Of a stretch of DNA of 64,000 bases, positions 34,805 to 44,128 are shown piece after piece. The stretch lies in the NCBI GenBank assembly GCA_014237395.1, contig JABZFP010000030.1, forward strand, positions 124,001-188,000, in the 5' to 3' direction. The position numbers and the translations under genes were made by a program. Every line of letters begins with the position of its first letter. Positions within the stretch are counted from its first letter, which is position 1. The notes under the pieces were generated by a model. That model was not told the DNA's origin. It saw only the letters and a list, made by a program, of their open reading frames with translations, and searched no databases. This stretch comes from Desulfobacteraceae bacterium (GTDB taxonomy: Bacteria; Desulfobacterota; Desulfobacteria; Desulfobacterales; UBA5852).

Positions 34805-35230
34805 AACCGTTAAGGCCGGGATACGGTAGTGCATGGGGCCACCGGCGTTAGCTTTGTCGGCGACTTCCTTGCGGGGTAGTCAATTGCGCGATGGCGGCAG
34901 AAATGGAAGCGCTCGATGGATTGCAAGCCTCTTGACAACGGTCAAGGTCAGAATATGTTATGGGCATGGAATCGGTTCGGATGTTCCATTCCACCCTGAA
35001 CGACGCTTTCCTGCCGTCCCTGTCGGTCTACATATCAAGTCTCCCCGGATACCCCCACTTTTCATTTCTTCGGTAGCATCTGAAATTTATCTTTTGCCAG
35101 TCGATCACTGTCCATTTGTTCCTCCCCCGGACCTGGAACGCTTATCTGATTCGATTTTCTATGCGCAAAACTCTCGATGAGGTGGGAATCGATGTCCGAA
35201 GCGGTTGGTCTAGAAAAAAGGAGGTGCATC
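34805..35230. other. 426-bp intergenic region
   Basis: This lies between the phosphatase gene and the unknown gene at 35231. I see no repeat or terminator. A short frame at 34833-35180 has no ribosome site and an implausible translation. Confidence 0.5.
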
Positions 35231-35524
35231 ATGAAGGCAGGAATCTTTTTTACCGGCACGGGGCCGATTCTTCTGCTGACGTCCTATGAGACGCTGAACG
35301 ACCCCAGCTTCGTTCAAAAACTTGCGACGAAAGGGATCAAAAAGTTCATTGCCTACGAAGTCCCGGAAGATAAGGTGAAGGAAAAATACGGGCAGCAGTA
35401 CAATGTCATCCTGGGCGATTTGAAACAGTCCGACGACCTGCGTGTTCTGGACTATGACGGCCATCATGTGTTCTACAATTTTTCGGTTCGAGAACTGGGG
35501 GAACCGATTCGGCATGAGGCTTGA
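35231..35524 (+). CDS. uncharacterised 97-residue cytoplasmic protein
   Basis: Small protein without signal peptide or membrane segment. The N-terminus is hydrophobic and strand-like (MKAGIFFTGTGPILLLTSYE), followed by helical charged sequence (VQKLATKGIKKFIAYEVPED) and a C-terminal HHVFYNFSVRELGEPI. AAAAGGAGGTGC before the ATG is a very strong ribosome site, suggesting high expression. I recognise it only as a conserved-looking hypothetical protein. It stands alone and is followed by two hairpins. Confidence 0.65.
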   Translation: MKAGIFFTGTGPILLLTSYETLNDPSFVQKLATKGIKKFIAYEVPEDKVKEKYGQQYNVILGDLKQSDDLRVLDYDGHHVFYNFSVRELGEPIRHEA

Positions 35525-35565
35525 ACCGACGGCACGGAATCGCCGTCCGACGTCGTTGAAGCGGT

Positions 35566-35676
35566 GGCCCAAGGGTGGCCCCCCCCTTGGGCCTGTGGCA
35601 GAAAATAACATGGGGATCCGGCCTCGTCGGGTCCCTAAACGGTTTGTTGGCCCGAACATCTCATGAAATGTTCGGG
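35566..35676. other. two strong stem-loops between convergent genes
   Basis: GGCCCAAGGG/CCCTTGGGCC (35566-35575 with 35584-35593) is a perfect 10-bp stem. CCCGAACAT/ATGTTCGGG (35651-35659 with 35668-35676) is a perfect 9-bp stem. Neither has a T-run. They lie between the gene ending at 35524 and the convergent gene ending at 35774, so they could be Rho-assisted terminators or part of a small RNA. Confidence 0.4.
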
Positions 35677-35773
35677 TCAAATGGCGGCGTGTGCCGATGC
35701 GGCATTGTCACGTGGATTGAAATGCACACCTGCGTTCCGCCATACCCTTATTGCTTCGCGTCATAACGCTGCG

Positions 35774-36052
35774 TTACACTTTTGTGCGGCGATAGGTGTG
35801 CCAATCGACAAAAATCGGGTATTCCTTGGGGAACAGGGCCACGCGGTCGCCGGCACCGACCAGGGTATCCAGATCGGCGGCCCGATGGTTGACCATGGCG
35901 AGTTGGATGCGGTTGTCGGGAACATCGATCGTTTCTAAAAACCGGCAGAGCGGTTGCCGGTGTCCAATGGGGTGGACCTGTTCGCCACCCGAAGTTGCCC
36001 CGGTTTCATTTTGAAGTGATCCGTAGGCGATGATGGTGATCTTGTTTGACAT
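35774..36052 (-). CDS. MoaD/ThiS-like beta-grasp protein
   Basis: Protein of 92 residues with the ubiquitin-like beta-grasp pattern of the MoaD/ThiS family: an opening strand KITIIAYGSLQ, then VNHRAADLDTLVGAGDRVALFP, the usual loop before the last strand. It lacks the C-terminal Gly-Gly used for sulfur transfer and ends YRRTKV, so a classic sulfur-carrier role is doubtful; it may be a binding or regulatory relative. The start is ambiguous: ATG 36052 with AAAGGG upstream, or ATG 36058. It follows the NapH-like gene by 90 bp on the same strand. Confidence 0.6.
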   Translation of the reverse strand: MSNKITIIAYGSLQNETGATSGGEQVHPIGHRQPLCRFLETIDVPDNRIQLAMVNHRAADLDTLVGAGDRVALFPKEYPIFVDWHTYRRTKV

Positions 36053-36142
36053 GGGCATATCCCTTTCCATCTCCTTAAACAATCGTTTACCTGTCGATGG
36101 CGCTATCTCGTTTACACGCCGCCGGTATCCCTTCCGCAGCAG

Positions 36143-37177
36143 TCACTGGCGCCCGAACTGAACGGAGGGGTGCTGCATGGCCGCACCATCGATTTTCTTC
36201 AATGCCATCCGGAATTCCTGTGGTGACAGGCGGCTTTCCCAGTGGCCGCTGCTTTTGGCCCAGGTGATGGTGCCGAGAAATAGGGCAACCACCAGAAGCG
36301 CCACCCAGGATACGCGCAAGCGTCCCATCCGCCTCCCGGGAGATGTCATCACCAGCGTGTCCGGTACCGGACACACCCCGCTGCAATCCATGCACCCGCT
36401 GCATTCCGGGCTCAGAATCCGTTCTTTTAGATGAACGTGCAGGTGAGCCGGACAAACCTGCTGGCAGCGCTGGCATTGCACGCAGGTGGTCTGGTTCCGG
36501 CGTATTTTCATCGGACTGCACAGAGCCAGGATGCCCATCAGGGCGCCGTAGGGGCAAAGGTAGCGGCACCAGAAGTTTCTGAAAAAGAGCGAGAGCAACA
36601 GCAGGACCGCCAGCACGATCGCGGTTGTCTGTGACATGCGGGTAAAGAAATGCAGCATTTTAACATCGGCCATCCGGTAATAGGGGCTTTGCAGGAACAG
36701 GGCGATGTCGGCGGTCGCCATGTCGGCGATGATATAGACAAAAAAGAGCAGCAGGCCATACTTCAGGCTTCGCAGCGGATAATCCAGCCATGCGGGGATC
36801 CGGTAGTTGCGGCCGAACAGGCGTTCGCCCGCTTTCCATAGCCACTCCGAAAGGGTGCCGACCGGGCAGAACCAACTGCAAAAGGACTTCCGGAAAAGGA
36901 ATGACATCATGCCCGCAAAGGCCATGATAACCATGGCGGCCGGGTGTATCGCATCCCATTCACCCGTGGCCAGGAAGTGTTTCCAGCCCATCAAGGCGCC
37001 GATGGGTAAAAACCCTTCGACGCCGGCGGGCCGTGCTATCGTGATGATGCCCCCTCCAGCAGCCTGCCGGACAAAAAGATAAAACTGGAGCCCGATGCCG
37101 AGCGTCAGCACCAGGACGGCCAATTGAATCCAGTTCCGGAGGCCCCACACAATGGAGTGGTTGCGCCTTTGATCCAT
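36143..37177 (-). CDS. NapH/CcoG-like membrane ferredoxin
   Basis: Protein of 344 residues with about six membrane helices. It has two membrane-proximal motifs, FCSWFCPVGTL and WCRYLCPYGAL, and two [4Fe-4S] ferredoxin motifs, CVQCQRCQQVCP and CSGCMDCSGVCP. Such proteins carry electrons between the quinone pool and soluble or periplasmic partners, or maturate metal centres. The final 60 residues after the last helix lie outside the membrane (SRLSPQEFRMALKKIDG). The downstream MoaD-like gene may form an operon with it. An FNR-type box lies 98 bp upstream. Confidence 0.82.
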   Translation of the reverse strand: MDQRRNHSIVWGLRNWIQLAVLVLTLGIGLQFYLFVRQAAGGGIITIARPAGVEGFLPIGALMGWKHFLATGEWDAIHPAAMVIMAFAGMMSFLFRKSFCSWFCPVGTLSEWLWKAGERLFGRNYRIPAWLDYPLRSLKYGLLLFFVYIIADMATADIALFLQSPYYRMADVKMLHFFTRMSQTTAIVLAVLLLLSLFFRNFWCRYLCPYGALMGILALCSPMKIRRNQTTCVQCQRCQQVCPAHLHVHLKERILSPECSGCMDCSGVCPVPDTLVMTSPGRRMGRLRVSWVALLVVALFLGTITWAKSSGHWESRLSPQEFRMALKKIDGAAMQHPSVQFGRQ

Positions 37178-37274
37178 TTTCCCCTCTGTATCCCGTCTTT
37201 CCTTTATTCAGAGGCCGTAAAGACGGCATCGCCTTGATTGCATCCATCCATACATCCAATTCGGCGGAAGGTAA

Positions 37275-37288
37275 TTGATTTAAATCAA
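37275..37288. promoter_or_regulatory. FNR-type operator
   Basis: TTGATTTAAATCAA is a perfect palindrome and matches the FNR consensus TTGAT-N4-ATCAA exactly. It lies between the divergent NapH-like and acyl-CoA ligase genes and could serve either. It is centred about 57 bp before the predicted start of rightward transcription. Confidence 0.6.
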
Positions 37289-37302
37289 TAGCATTTCACT
37301 GG

Positions 37303-37331
37303 TTGACAAAGGTTGCGGGATCCATTTAAAT
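37303..37331 (+). promoter_or_regulatory. candidate sigma-70 promoter for acyl-CoA ligase
   Basis: TTGACA (37303-37308) and TTAAAT (37326-37331) are separated by 17 bp. The transcript would begin near 37338, giving a leader of about 185 nt before ATG 37523. Confidence 0.4.
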
Positions 37332-37522
37332 TCATTCATTCGCAAGCGGCTTCCGATTTTTTTCATCCAAGGCGATGGGCCCGAAGCGATATCTTTTTCT
37401 TTCCGTTCGATCGAAGCACCATAACCCGCCAAACGCTTACAGTGCCTGGCGCGATTTTGGTCACCCCATTTTTGCGCTGCCGAAACAACCGGTCCTTAGA
37501 CGTTCACCAATTGGGAGGGGCA

Positions 37523-39298
37523 ATGATGAAGACCACGATCATGGATGTCATGGGCGGTACGGTTGCCCAATTCGGATCCAACCTCGCGCTGAAAACCAAA
37601 CGCGGCGGGCGATGGGAAAGCATGACCTGGCGGGAATACTATCACCAGGTGAAAACAACCGCCCGGGCCTTTATGGCGCTCGGACTGGAACCGGGCAAGG
37701 CCGTCAACATCCTGGGAAACAATTGCCCCCAGTGGTTTATCAGTGATCTGGCGGCGATCTTCGCCGGTGCCATTCCCGGCGGTATTTATGCCACCAGCAG
37801 CCCCGAGCAGTGCCAGTACATCGCCGCCCACAGCGAAGCCAATATCGTCGTGGTGGAAAACGCCGACCAGTTGGCCAAGTTCAAGGCTGTATGGTCCCAA
37901 CTGCCCGAACTCAAGGCCGTGGTCATGATGAACGGCACCGACGACGATGAACGGGTTTATGCCTGGGAAGACCTGGCGCCCATGGCCGGGGATATACCGG
38001 AAACGGAGCTGGATGCGCGCATGGAGGCCCAGGATCCAGATGACTGCTGCACCCTGATCTACACCTCCGGAACCACGGGCAACCCCAAAGGCGTTATGAT
38101 CACCCACGACAATGCCACCTGGACGGCCCGGCAGGCGGTCTCATCGACCGGTGCCCGGCCGAAGGACGAACTCATCAGCTACCTGCCGTTGAGTCACATC
38201 GCCGAGCAGGTGGTCAGCCTGTTCGTTCCCCTGACGGTGGGGTGCACGACCTGGTTTGCGGAAAGTTTGGATCAACTTGGCGACAATCTGCGCGAGGTGC
38301 GCCCCACGATGTTTGTGGGGGTGCCGCGTGTCTGGGAGAAAATCCAGGCCAAGATGGTGGCGGCCGGGGCCCAGAACTCCGGGCTGAAAAAGAAAATCGC
38401 AGCCTGGGCGCGCCGTAAGGGCCTGGCCAACGGGTACGCCCGGCAGGAAGACGAGCCGGCGCCGGCTTTTTTCAACCTGGCCCATAAACTGGTATTCTCC
38501 AAGGTGCATGAACGCCTCGGGCTGGATCGTTGCCGGTTGTTTATTTCCACGGCGGCGCCGATCTCACTGGACACCCTGGAATTTTTTATGAGTCTGGATA
38601 TCCCGATTACGGAAGTCTACGGCATGAGCGAATGCACCGGACCGGGCACCGTATCCCTGCCTGAACCTTTTCAATACCGAACCGGATGGGCGGGACCGGC
38701 CTTGCCGGGAACGGAAATTGCCGTATCGGAACATGGTGAGGTGTTGATGCGCGGTCGGCATGTGTTCAAAGGCTATTTCAAGAATGACGAGGCCACCCGC
38801 GAGACGATCGACGCCGATGGCTGGCTCCACTCCGGCGATGTGGGGCAGATTGACGACAAGGGGTTTTTGAAAATTACGGATCGCATGAAGGAGCTGATTA
38901 TCACGGCGGGCGGCGAGAACGTGCCGCCCCAGGTCCTGGAGGGCAAGTACAAGGCTATTCCGGTTCTCAACCAGGTGGTCATTGTCGGTGACCGGCGCAA
39001 ACACATGGCGGCCCTGTTTACCCTGGACCCCGTCAAAGTTGAAGCCACGGCGGCGCAAGCCGGCAGCAAGGCCGCCACCTCCGTCGAGGCGGCGGCCTGT
39101 CCCCAGTTCAAGGCCTACCTGCAGGCGCAGGTGGACCAGATTAACACGACCTTGCCGCGTGCCTGGGGAATCAAGAAATTTGTCATTTTGCCCGAGGAAC
39201 TATCCATCGAAGGCGGGGAGTTGACACCCACCATGAAGCTCAAACGGCGGGTCGTGAATACCAAGTATGCCGAGGAGATCGAAAGTATGTATACTTGA
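37523..39298 (+). CDS. long-chain acyl-CoA ligase (AMP-forming)
   Basis: Protein of 591 residues of the ANL superfamily, FAA1 type. It activates a fatty acid to acyl-AMP and then acyl-CoA. Motifs are the phosphate loop LIYTSGTTGNPKGVMITH, the ITEVYGMSECTG block, GWLHSGDVGQID and the C-terminal hinge and lysine region ITDRMKELIITAGGENVPP. ATG 37523 is chosen because GGGAGGGG precedes it; a longer frame to 37313 starts inside the promoter. The final TMKLKRRVV is the expected end of the family. It stands alone behind a sigma-70-like promoter and an FNR box. Confidence 0.9.
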   Translation: MMKTTIMDVMGGTVAQFGSNLALKTKRGGRWESMTWREYYHQVKTTARAFMALGLEPGKAVNILGNNCPQWFISDLAAIFAGAIPGGIYATSSPEQCQYIAAHSEANIVVVENADQLAKFKAVWSQLPELKAVVMMNGTDDDERVYAWEDLAPMAGDIPETELDARMEAQDPDDCCTLIYTSGTTGNPKGVMITHDNATWTARQAVSSTGARPKDELISYLPLSHIAEQVVSLFVPLTVGCTTWFAESLDQLGDNLREVRPTMFVGVPRVWEKIQAKMVAAGAQNSGLKKKIAAWARRKGLANGYARQEDEPAPAFFNLAHKLVFSKVHERLGLDRCRLFISTAAPISLDTLEFFMSLDIPITEVYGMSECTGPGTVSLPEPFQYRTGWAGPALPGTEIAVSEHGEVLMRGRHVFKGYFKNDEATRETIDADGWLHSGDVGQIDDKGFLKITDRMKELIITAGGENVPPQVLEGKYKAIPVLNQVVIVGDRRKHMAALFTLDPVKVEATAAQAGSKAATSVEAAACPQFKAYLQAQVDQINTTLPRAWGIKKFVILPEELSIEGGELTPTMKLKRRVVNTKYAEEIESMYT

Positions 39299-39300
39299 TG

Positions 39301-39540
39301 TTCCTTTTCTTTTCCGAAAAAGAAAAGGAACCAAAAGAAACCGCCCGTTTCCCGCGGCCCCTTCGGGGCTGCCCTGCGCGTCGCCGAAGCGGCCGGCGCG
39401 CGCGGAAACTCGCTCGCCTGAGGGCGAGCTCAAACAATCCGCGCACCCTTTACCGGCCGCCACGTCGATGCTCGGCGCGGGAAAAAGGGGATAAAACCCT
39501 AAAACCTAACAGCTTTTAAGCCCTCCTTCTTGGGGGGAGC
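39301..39540. repeat. dispersed intergenic repeat, copy C
   Basis: Begins directly after the acyl-CoA ligase stop with a T/A-rich hairpin (TTCCTTTTCTTTTCCG with its complement), then CAAAAGAAA, CGCCCGTTTCCCGC, GGAAACTCGCTCGCC, CAATCCGCGCAC and GATGCTCGGCGCGGGAAAA. Same order of blocks as copies A and B. As in copy A, an AAGCC(C)TCCTTC motif follows its right side. Confidence 0.65.
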
Positions 39541-39585
39541 TAAGGCCTTGCGCTATGCAGGAAAAGATTTTCTGCATCAAGGCGT

Positions 39586-40701
39586 CTACGTAATATCGAT
39601 GCGCTGCCCCGTCTGCGGGTCGAAGAAAAGGGGCTTGGTCGTATCGACGGCCAGCTTCATCATCTCGCCTGCCTTGCGGGCGCTGTCCGGGCAGGCCCGG
39701 CAGACGATCTCAGTCTCGTTGACGTCCACATAGAGGAGATGGTCGGGTCCGGTCGGTTCCAGGACCTTCACCCGGCATTCCAGCGGTACGATGTGGCCCC
39801 AGGTTTCCATCCCTTCCTGGAAATCGGTGATGTTTTCCGGCCGAATTCCCATGATGACATCCCGGCCCGGGCTGAGGCCCGTGGTTTTTTGTGGCACGGG
39901 CAGGACGAAGCGACGGCCGTCCCCGGTCACCAGTGGGGCCGCGAGTTGCCCGTTTTCCGTTGATAGGGTGACGGGAATGAAGTTCATGGCCGGCGAGCCG
40001 ATGAAGCCGGCCACGAAGCGATTGGCCGGGTTGGCATAAACGCCGTTGGGGGTGTCGAATTGCTGGACCATGCCGTCTTTCATGATGGCGATGCGATCGG
40101 CCAGGGTCATGGCCTCGATCTGGTCGTGGGTCACGTAGACGATCGTGGTCCCAAGCCGCTGGTGGAGCTTTTTGATCTCAGTGCGCATCTCGACGCGCAG
40201 TTTGGCATCCAGGTTGGACAGGGGTTCATCAAAGAGGAAGATGCGCGGATCACGGGCGATGGCCCGCCCCATAGCGACCCGCTGGCGCTGCCCCCCGGAG
40301 AGTTGGGACGGTTTGCGGTCCAGCAAGTCCTGGATCTGCAGGATTTCGGCCACTTCCTTGATGCGCTCGTCGATGTCCGGCCGGGCCACCTTGCGGGTTT
40401 CCAGTCCAAAGGAGAGGTTGCGGCGGACGTTCATGTTCGGATAGAGGGCATAGGACTGGAACACCATGGCGATGTCGCGATCTTTCGGCGGAACGTGGCT
40501 GACATTGCGGTCGCCGATGCGGATTTCGCCGGACGTGATGGTTTCGAGCCCTGCGATAAGGTTCAACAGGGTGGATTTGCCGCAGCCGGAAGGCCCCACC
40601 AGAACCAGGAATTCTCCCGCTTCGATCGCGATGTCGATGCCCCGGAGCACCTCCACCGAGCCGAACGATTTGCAGACGCTATCAATCACCAGTGATGCCA
40701 T
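39586..40701 (-). CDS. sugar ABC transporter ATPase (MalK/UgpC-like)
   Basis: Protein of 371 residues. Walker A GPSGCGKSTLLN, signature LSGGQRQRVAMGRAI and Walker B IFLFDEPLSNLDAKLR are followed by a C-terminal TOBE-type regulatory region (about 240-371; MGIRPENITDFQ). It powers uptake of a sugar or glycerol-phosphate-like substrate together with the two permeases and the binding protein upstream. It is the last gene of a four-gene operon, 30 bp after the permease stop. Confidence 0.92.
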   Translation of the reverse strand: MASLVIDSVCKSFGSVEVLRGIDIAIEAGEFLVLVGPSGCGKSTLLNLIAGLETITSGEIRIGDRNVSHVPPKDRDIAMVFQSYALYPNMNVRRNLSFGLETRKVARPDIDERIKEVAEILQIQDLLDRKPSQLSGGQRQRVAMGRAIARDPRIFLFDEPLSNLDAKLRVEMRTEIKKLHQRLGTTIVYVTHDQIEAMTLADRIAIMKDGMVQQFDTPNGVYANPANRFVAGFIGSPAMNFIPVTLSTENGQLAAPLVTGDGRRFVLPVPQKTTGLSPGRDVIMGIRPENITDFQEGMETWGHIVPLECRVKVLEPTGPDHLLYVDVNETEIVCRACPDSARKAGEMMKLAVDTTKPLFFDPQTGQRIDIT

Positions 40702-40731
40702 ACGGCTCCCCGATCATTCTCCTGAGAGATA

Positions 40732-41607
40732 TTATCCCTTGACCGCGCCGGCCGTCAGGCCGCGCACGAAATATTTCCCGGCCACAAAATAGACGAAAAG
40801 GGTCGGCAGGGCCGCAATGATGGCGCCGGCCATGTCGACATTATACTCCTTCACCGAGCTCGAGGTGTTGACCAGATTGTTCAGCGCCACGGTGATCGGC
40901 TGGGTTGCCCCGGTTGAGAAACAGACGCCGAACAGGAAGTCGTTCCATATCTGGGTGGTTTGCCAGATGATGGTCACCATGAAGATGGGCTTGCTGATGG
41001 GCAGCATGATCCGCAGGAAGATGCGGAAGAATCCGGCGCCATCGATCCGGGCGGCCTTGACGAGCTCGTCCGGCACGGCGACGTAGTAATTGCGGAAGAA
41101 GAGCGTGGTGAAGGCCAGACCGTAAATGATGTGCACCAGGACCAGTCCCCAGAAAGACTCGGCCAGACCGAGAAAGCCCAACGTGCGCGCCATGGGCAGC
41201 AGGATGACCTGAAAGGGGATGAAGCACCCCAGAAGCAGCATGGCGAAAAAGGTGTCGCTGCCCCTGAAGCGCCACTTGGCTAGCACATAGCCATTGAGGG
41301 CGCCGATCAGGGTCGAGATCAGGACCGCCGGGATGACCATGCGGATCGAGTTCCAGAAAAAGCCCTTGATGCCCTCGTTGGTAACGCCGATGGTGGCGTA
41401 GCTCCAAGCCTTGATCCAAGGTTCGATCGTCGGGTGACGGGGCAATGAAATGAGGTTGCCCGTGCGGATCTCCTCCATGGATTTGATGGAGGTGATGACC
41501 ATGACGAGGAGGGGCAAAAGGAAATAGAGAACAAAAAGGAGCAATACGCCATAGATCAACAGGCGGCCTGCGATCTCCCTTTGGCTTGGCCGAGAGGTGT
41601 CAGGCAT
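40732..41607 (-). CDS. sugar ABC transporter permease (MalG-like)
   Basis: Protein of 291 residues with six hydrophobic segments and the EAA loop LVKAARIDGAGFFRIFLRIMLP. It is the second inner-membrane half of the channel. Its start overlaps the end of the upstream permease gene by 8 bp, indicating translational coupling. The conserved C-terminus QRYFVRG-like ending (GKYFVRGLTAGAVKG) is typical of the CUT1 group. Confidence 0.9.
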   Translation of the reverse strand: MPDTSRPSQREIAGRLLIYGVLLLFVLYFLLPLLVMVITSIKSMEEIRTGNLISLPRHPTIEPWIKAWSYATIGVTNEGIKGFFWNSIRMVIPAVLISTLIGALNGYVLAKWRFRGSDTFFAMLLLGCFIPFQVILLPMARTLGFLGLAESFWGLVLVHIIYGLAFTTLFFRNYYVAVPDELVKAARIDGAGFFRIFLRIMLPISKPIFMVTIIWQTTQIWNDFLFGVCFSTGATQPITVALNNLVNTSSSVKEYNVDMAGAIIAALPTLFVYFVAGKYFVRGLTAGAVKG

Positions 41608-42502
41608 GCTGTTTTCTCCTCAGCTCCGAGTAAAGATAGGGAACGATGACCGCCATGACCATGAAAAACATCATCATGGCGCTGGCCGCCCCCAGCGCCA
41701 GCCGCCCCCGCGTGAAAGCGTAGCTGTACATGAAGGTGGCGGGCAAATCGGATGCATACCCCGGGCCGCCTCGCGTCAGGACCACCACCAGGTCGAAGCT
41801 TTTGATGGCGATGTGCATCAGGATAATGAAGGTGCTGAAAAAAACAGGCCGCAGACTGGGGATAATGATTTTGTGATAGATGCGCGGCAGGCTGGCGCCA
41901 TCCACCTGGGCGGCCTTGATGATGGCGTCGTCGATGCCCCGCAGCCCGGCCAGGAACATGGCCATGACAAACCCGGTGGACTGCCAGACCGCCGCAATGA
42001 CCACGCAGTAGATCGACATCTCGGAGGTTACCAGCCAGTCGAAGGTGAAGGTGGACCAGCCCCATTCCCGCACCAGCCGTTCGATCCCCAGCCCCGGGTT
42101 GAGGAGCCATTTCCAGGCCGTGCCGGTTACCACGAAGGACAAGGCCAGCGGATAGAGGTAAACGGTTCGAAGAGCTCCTTCGATGCGGATCTTCTGGTCC
42201 AGAAAAATAGCCAGAAGCAGCCCGAAGAGGGTGCAGAAGAAGATAAAGAGGCCGCCGTAAATCAGGAGATTGCGAACGGCGACCCCCCAGCGCTCGATGC
42301 GCCAGAGCTTGGCATACTGCGCCAGTCCCACAAAATCGTAGCTGGGCAGGAAGCTGGACCGGGTCATCGACAGGTAGAGGGTCCAGAGGATAAACCCGTA
42401 GATAAAAACCACCATGACCATGAAACTCGGGGCCACGACGATTTTGGGCAGCGCCGTTTCCAGTGCCGCAAACCATTTGGACGACCGGCTGGTTGGGTGC
42501 AT
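41600..42502 (-). CDS. sugar ABC transporter permease (MalF-like)
   Basis: Protein of 300 residues, with six hydrophobic helices and the EAA loop DAIIKAAQVDGASLPRIYHKII. It belongs to the CUT1 family of carbohydrate permeases. ATG 42502 is preferred because GAAAGG lies 3-4 nt upstream and the longer frame to 42559 adds only a basic, unlikely leader. It overlaps the next permease gene by 8 bp. Confidence 0.88.
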   Translation of the reverse strand: MHPTSRSSKWFAALETALPKIVVAPSFMVMVVFIYGFILWTLYLSMTRSSFLPSYDFVGLAQYAKLWRIERWGVAVRNLLIYGGLFIFFCTLFGLLLAIFLDQKIRIEGALRTVYLYPLALSFVVTGTAWKWLLNPGLGIERLVREWGWSTFTFDWLVTSEMSIYCVVIAAVWQSTGFVMAMFLAGLRGIDDAIIKAAQVDGASLPRIYHKIIIPSLRPVFFSTFIILMHIAIKSFDLVVVLTRGGPGYASDLPATFMYSYAFTRGRLALGAASAMMMFFMVMAVIVPYLYSELRRKQHA

Positions 42503-42613
42503 GGGCCTTTCAACCGCCCATCGCCGGCGCGCCATACGGCCGGCCGATGGACGGCGCAACGGGAGCGGGTGGCGGGGCGCCCGGCCCCGTCACCTTCATC
42601 TTATCTCGAAGCG

Positions 42614-43870
42614 CTACATCTTCGCTTCCCTGACAGCGTCCGCCAGTTTCTGCGCGGCATCGGCAGCCGACATGTCGGAATTGTAGAAGTTGGTAATCAC
42701 GTCGAACATGGCTCCCCGAACGGCCGGTGAAACGGCCATTTCATGGGCCATGCTGGGCATCAGACCGCCCGACTTGGCCGTGGCTTCGAAATCTTTCATG
42801 GACGCGATGGCCACCGCGTCAAACGGTGTTTCGGCAATACCGGCGCGTACCGGGATGGAACCCTTGCTGACATTGAAGGCCACCTGGAAATCCGGCGAGA
42901 GAATGAGGCGCGCCATGGCTTTCTGGGCGGCTTTGGCCGCGGGATCCTTGACTTCGAACATGATGAAGGAATCCACATTGAAGAGAAAGGCGTCGGCGGT
43001 GCCCGGCACGGTCAACGCGTCATAGTCTTTCCCCGGCAGTTTGCCGGCCGCCGTGAATTCCCCCTTGGCCCAGTCGCCCATGAACTGCATGGCGGCCTCG
43101 CCTTTGATCACCATGGTGGTGGCCAGATTCCAGTCGCGGCCCGGGGCGTTTCTGTCGGTGTAGGGTTTGATGCGTTTGAAGATGTCCAACGCCTTGACCA
43201 TGGTGTCGCTGGCAAGCGCTTGTTCGTCCGCCTGGATCAGGGTTTTTTTGTAAAAGTCCGTTCCGCCCACGCCCGCTACAATGGATTCCCAGGCGGTGGC
43301 TTCCTGCCAGGCCTGGCCGCCAAATCCGACCGGAATCAGGCCGGCTTTTTGAATTTTTTCACAAGCGGCAAAGAATTCATCCCAGGTCTTGGGATATTGG
43401 GCCCCGGCCTTTTGGAAGACAGCCGGGTTGCACCACAGCCAGTTGATGCGGTGGACATTGACGGGCACGGCCACCCAATGGCCTTCGTATTTCATGATAT
43501 CGGCCACCACGCCGGGAACCAGTTTGTCCCAGTTCTCGGCCTGGGCCACGTCGTCCAGGTTGGTCAGGACGCCGAGGGCGGCCCACTCCTGGATTTGAGG
43601 CCCTTTGACCTGGGCGGCCGTCGGGGGATTGCCGGAGACCGCCCGGGATTTGAGGGCTGTCATGGCGTTGGCGCCCGCCCCTCCCGCCACGGCAAAATCC
43701 CTCCAGGTATGGCCTTCGTTCTGCAGCATCTTCTGGAGTTCCTGCACAGCGGCGGCTTCACCACCGGAAGTCCACCAGTGCAGGACTTCGACCTCTCCGG
43801 CCGTCGCATTCGCGACGAACGTGATGGCAAGAACTGAAACGACGATGATCCATTTGACATTTCGCAACAT
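42614..43870 (-). CDS. sugar ABC transporter binding protein
   Basis: Periplasmic protein of 418 residues with a Sec signal (about 1-24, cleavage after NATA). Mature motifs are VEVLHWWTSGGEAAAVQELQ, typical of CUT1 glucose/mannose-type binding proteins, and MQFMGDWAKGEF. AGGAGG lies 8-10 nt before ATG 43870. It is the first gene of the operon (binding protein, MalF-like, MalG-like, ATPase). The exact sugar is not determinable here; no glycosidase or kinase gene is adjacent. Confidence 0.9.
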   Translation of the reverse strand: MLRNVKWIIVVSVLAITFVANATAGEVEVLHWWTSGGEAAAVQELQKMLQNEGHTWRDFAVAGGAGANAMTALKSRAVSGNPPTAAQVKGPQIQEWAALGVLTNLDDVAQAENWDKLVPGVVADIMKYEGHWVAVPVNVHRINWLWCNPAVFQKAGAQYPKTWDEFFAACEKIQKAGLIPVGFGGQAWQEATAWESIVAGVGGTDFYKKTLIQADEQALASDTMVKALDIFKRIKPYTDRNAPGRDWNLATTMVIKGEAAMQFMGDWAKGEFTAAGKLPGKDYDALTVPGTADAFLFNVDSFIMFEVKDPAAKAAQKAMARLILSPDFQVAFNVSKGSIPVRAGIAETPFDAVAIASMKDFEATAKSGGLMPSMAHEMAVSPAVRGAMFDVITNFYNSDMSAADAAQKLADAVREAKM

Positions 43871-44128
43871 CCGAACACCTCCTTTTAGAATAAGGTGATG
43901 GTTGAGACGACGAATAATATTACCGGTTGCCGTGTGCGCCGGAGGAGTGCTTGGCACGATCCGGCGAATTTGGGCCTTCTGTTGGTTTGTGGTGGTTGGA
44001 ATCAGATGCCAGATATGACGTTACGGCATAACTTGCAGTAATGTCAATGTAATTGAAGACGTCGGATGACGGGGGGGGGTGCCGGGGACGACAGGCGCCT
44101 GGGTCGGGATTGAAGCGTGTCGGTGGGG

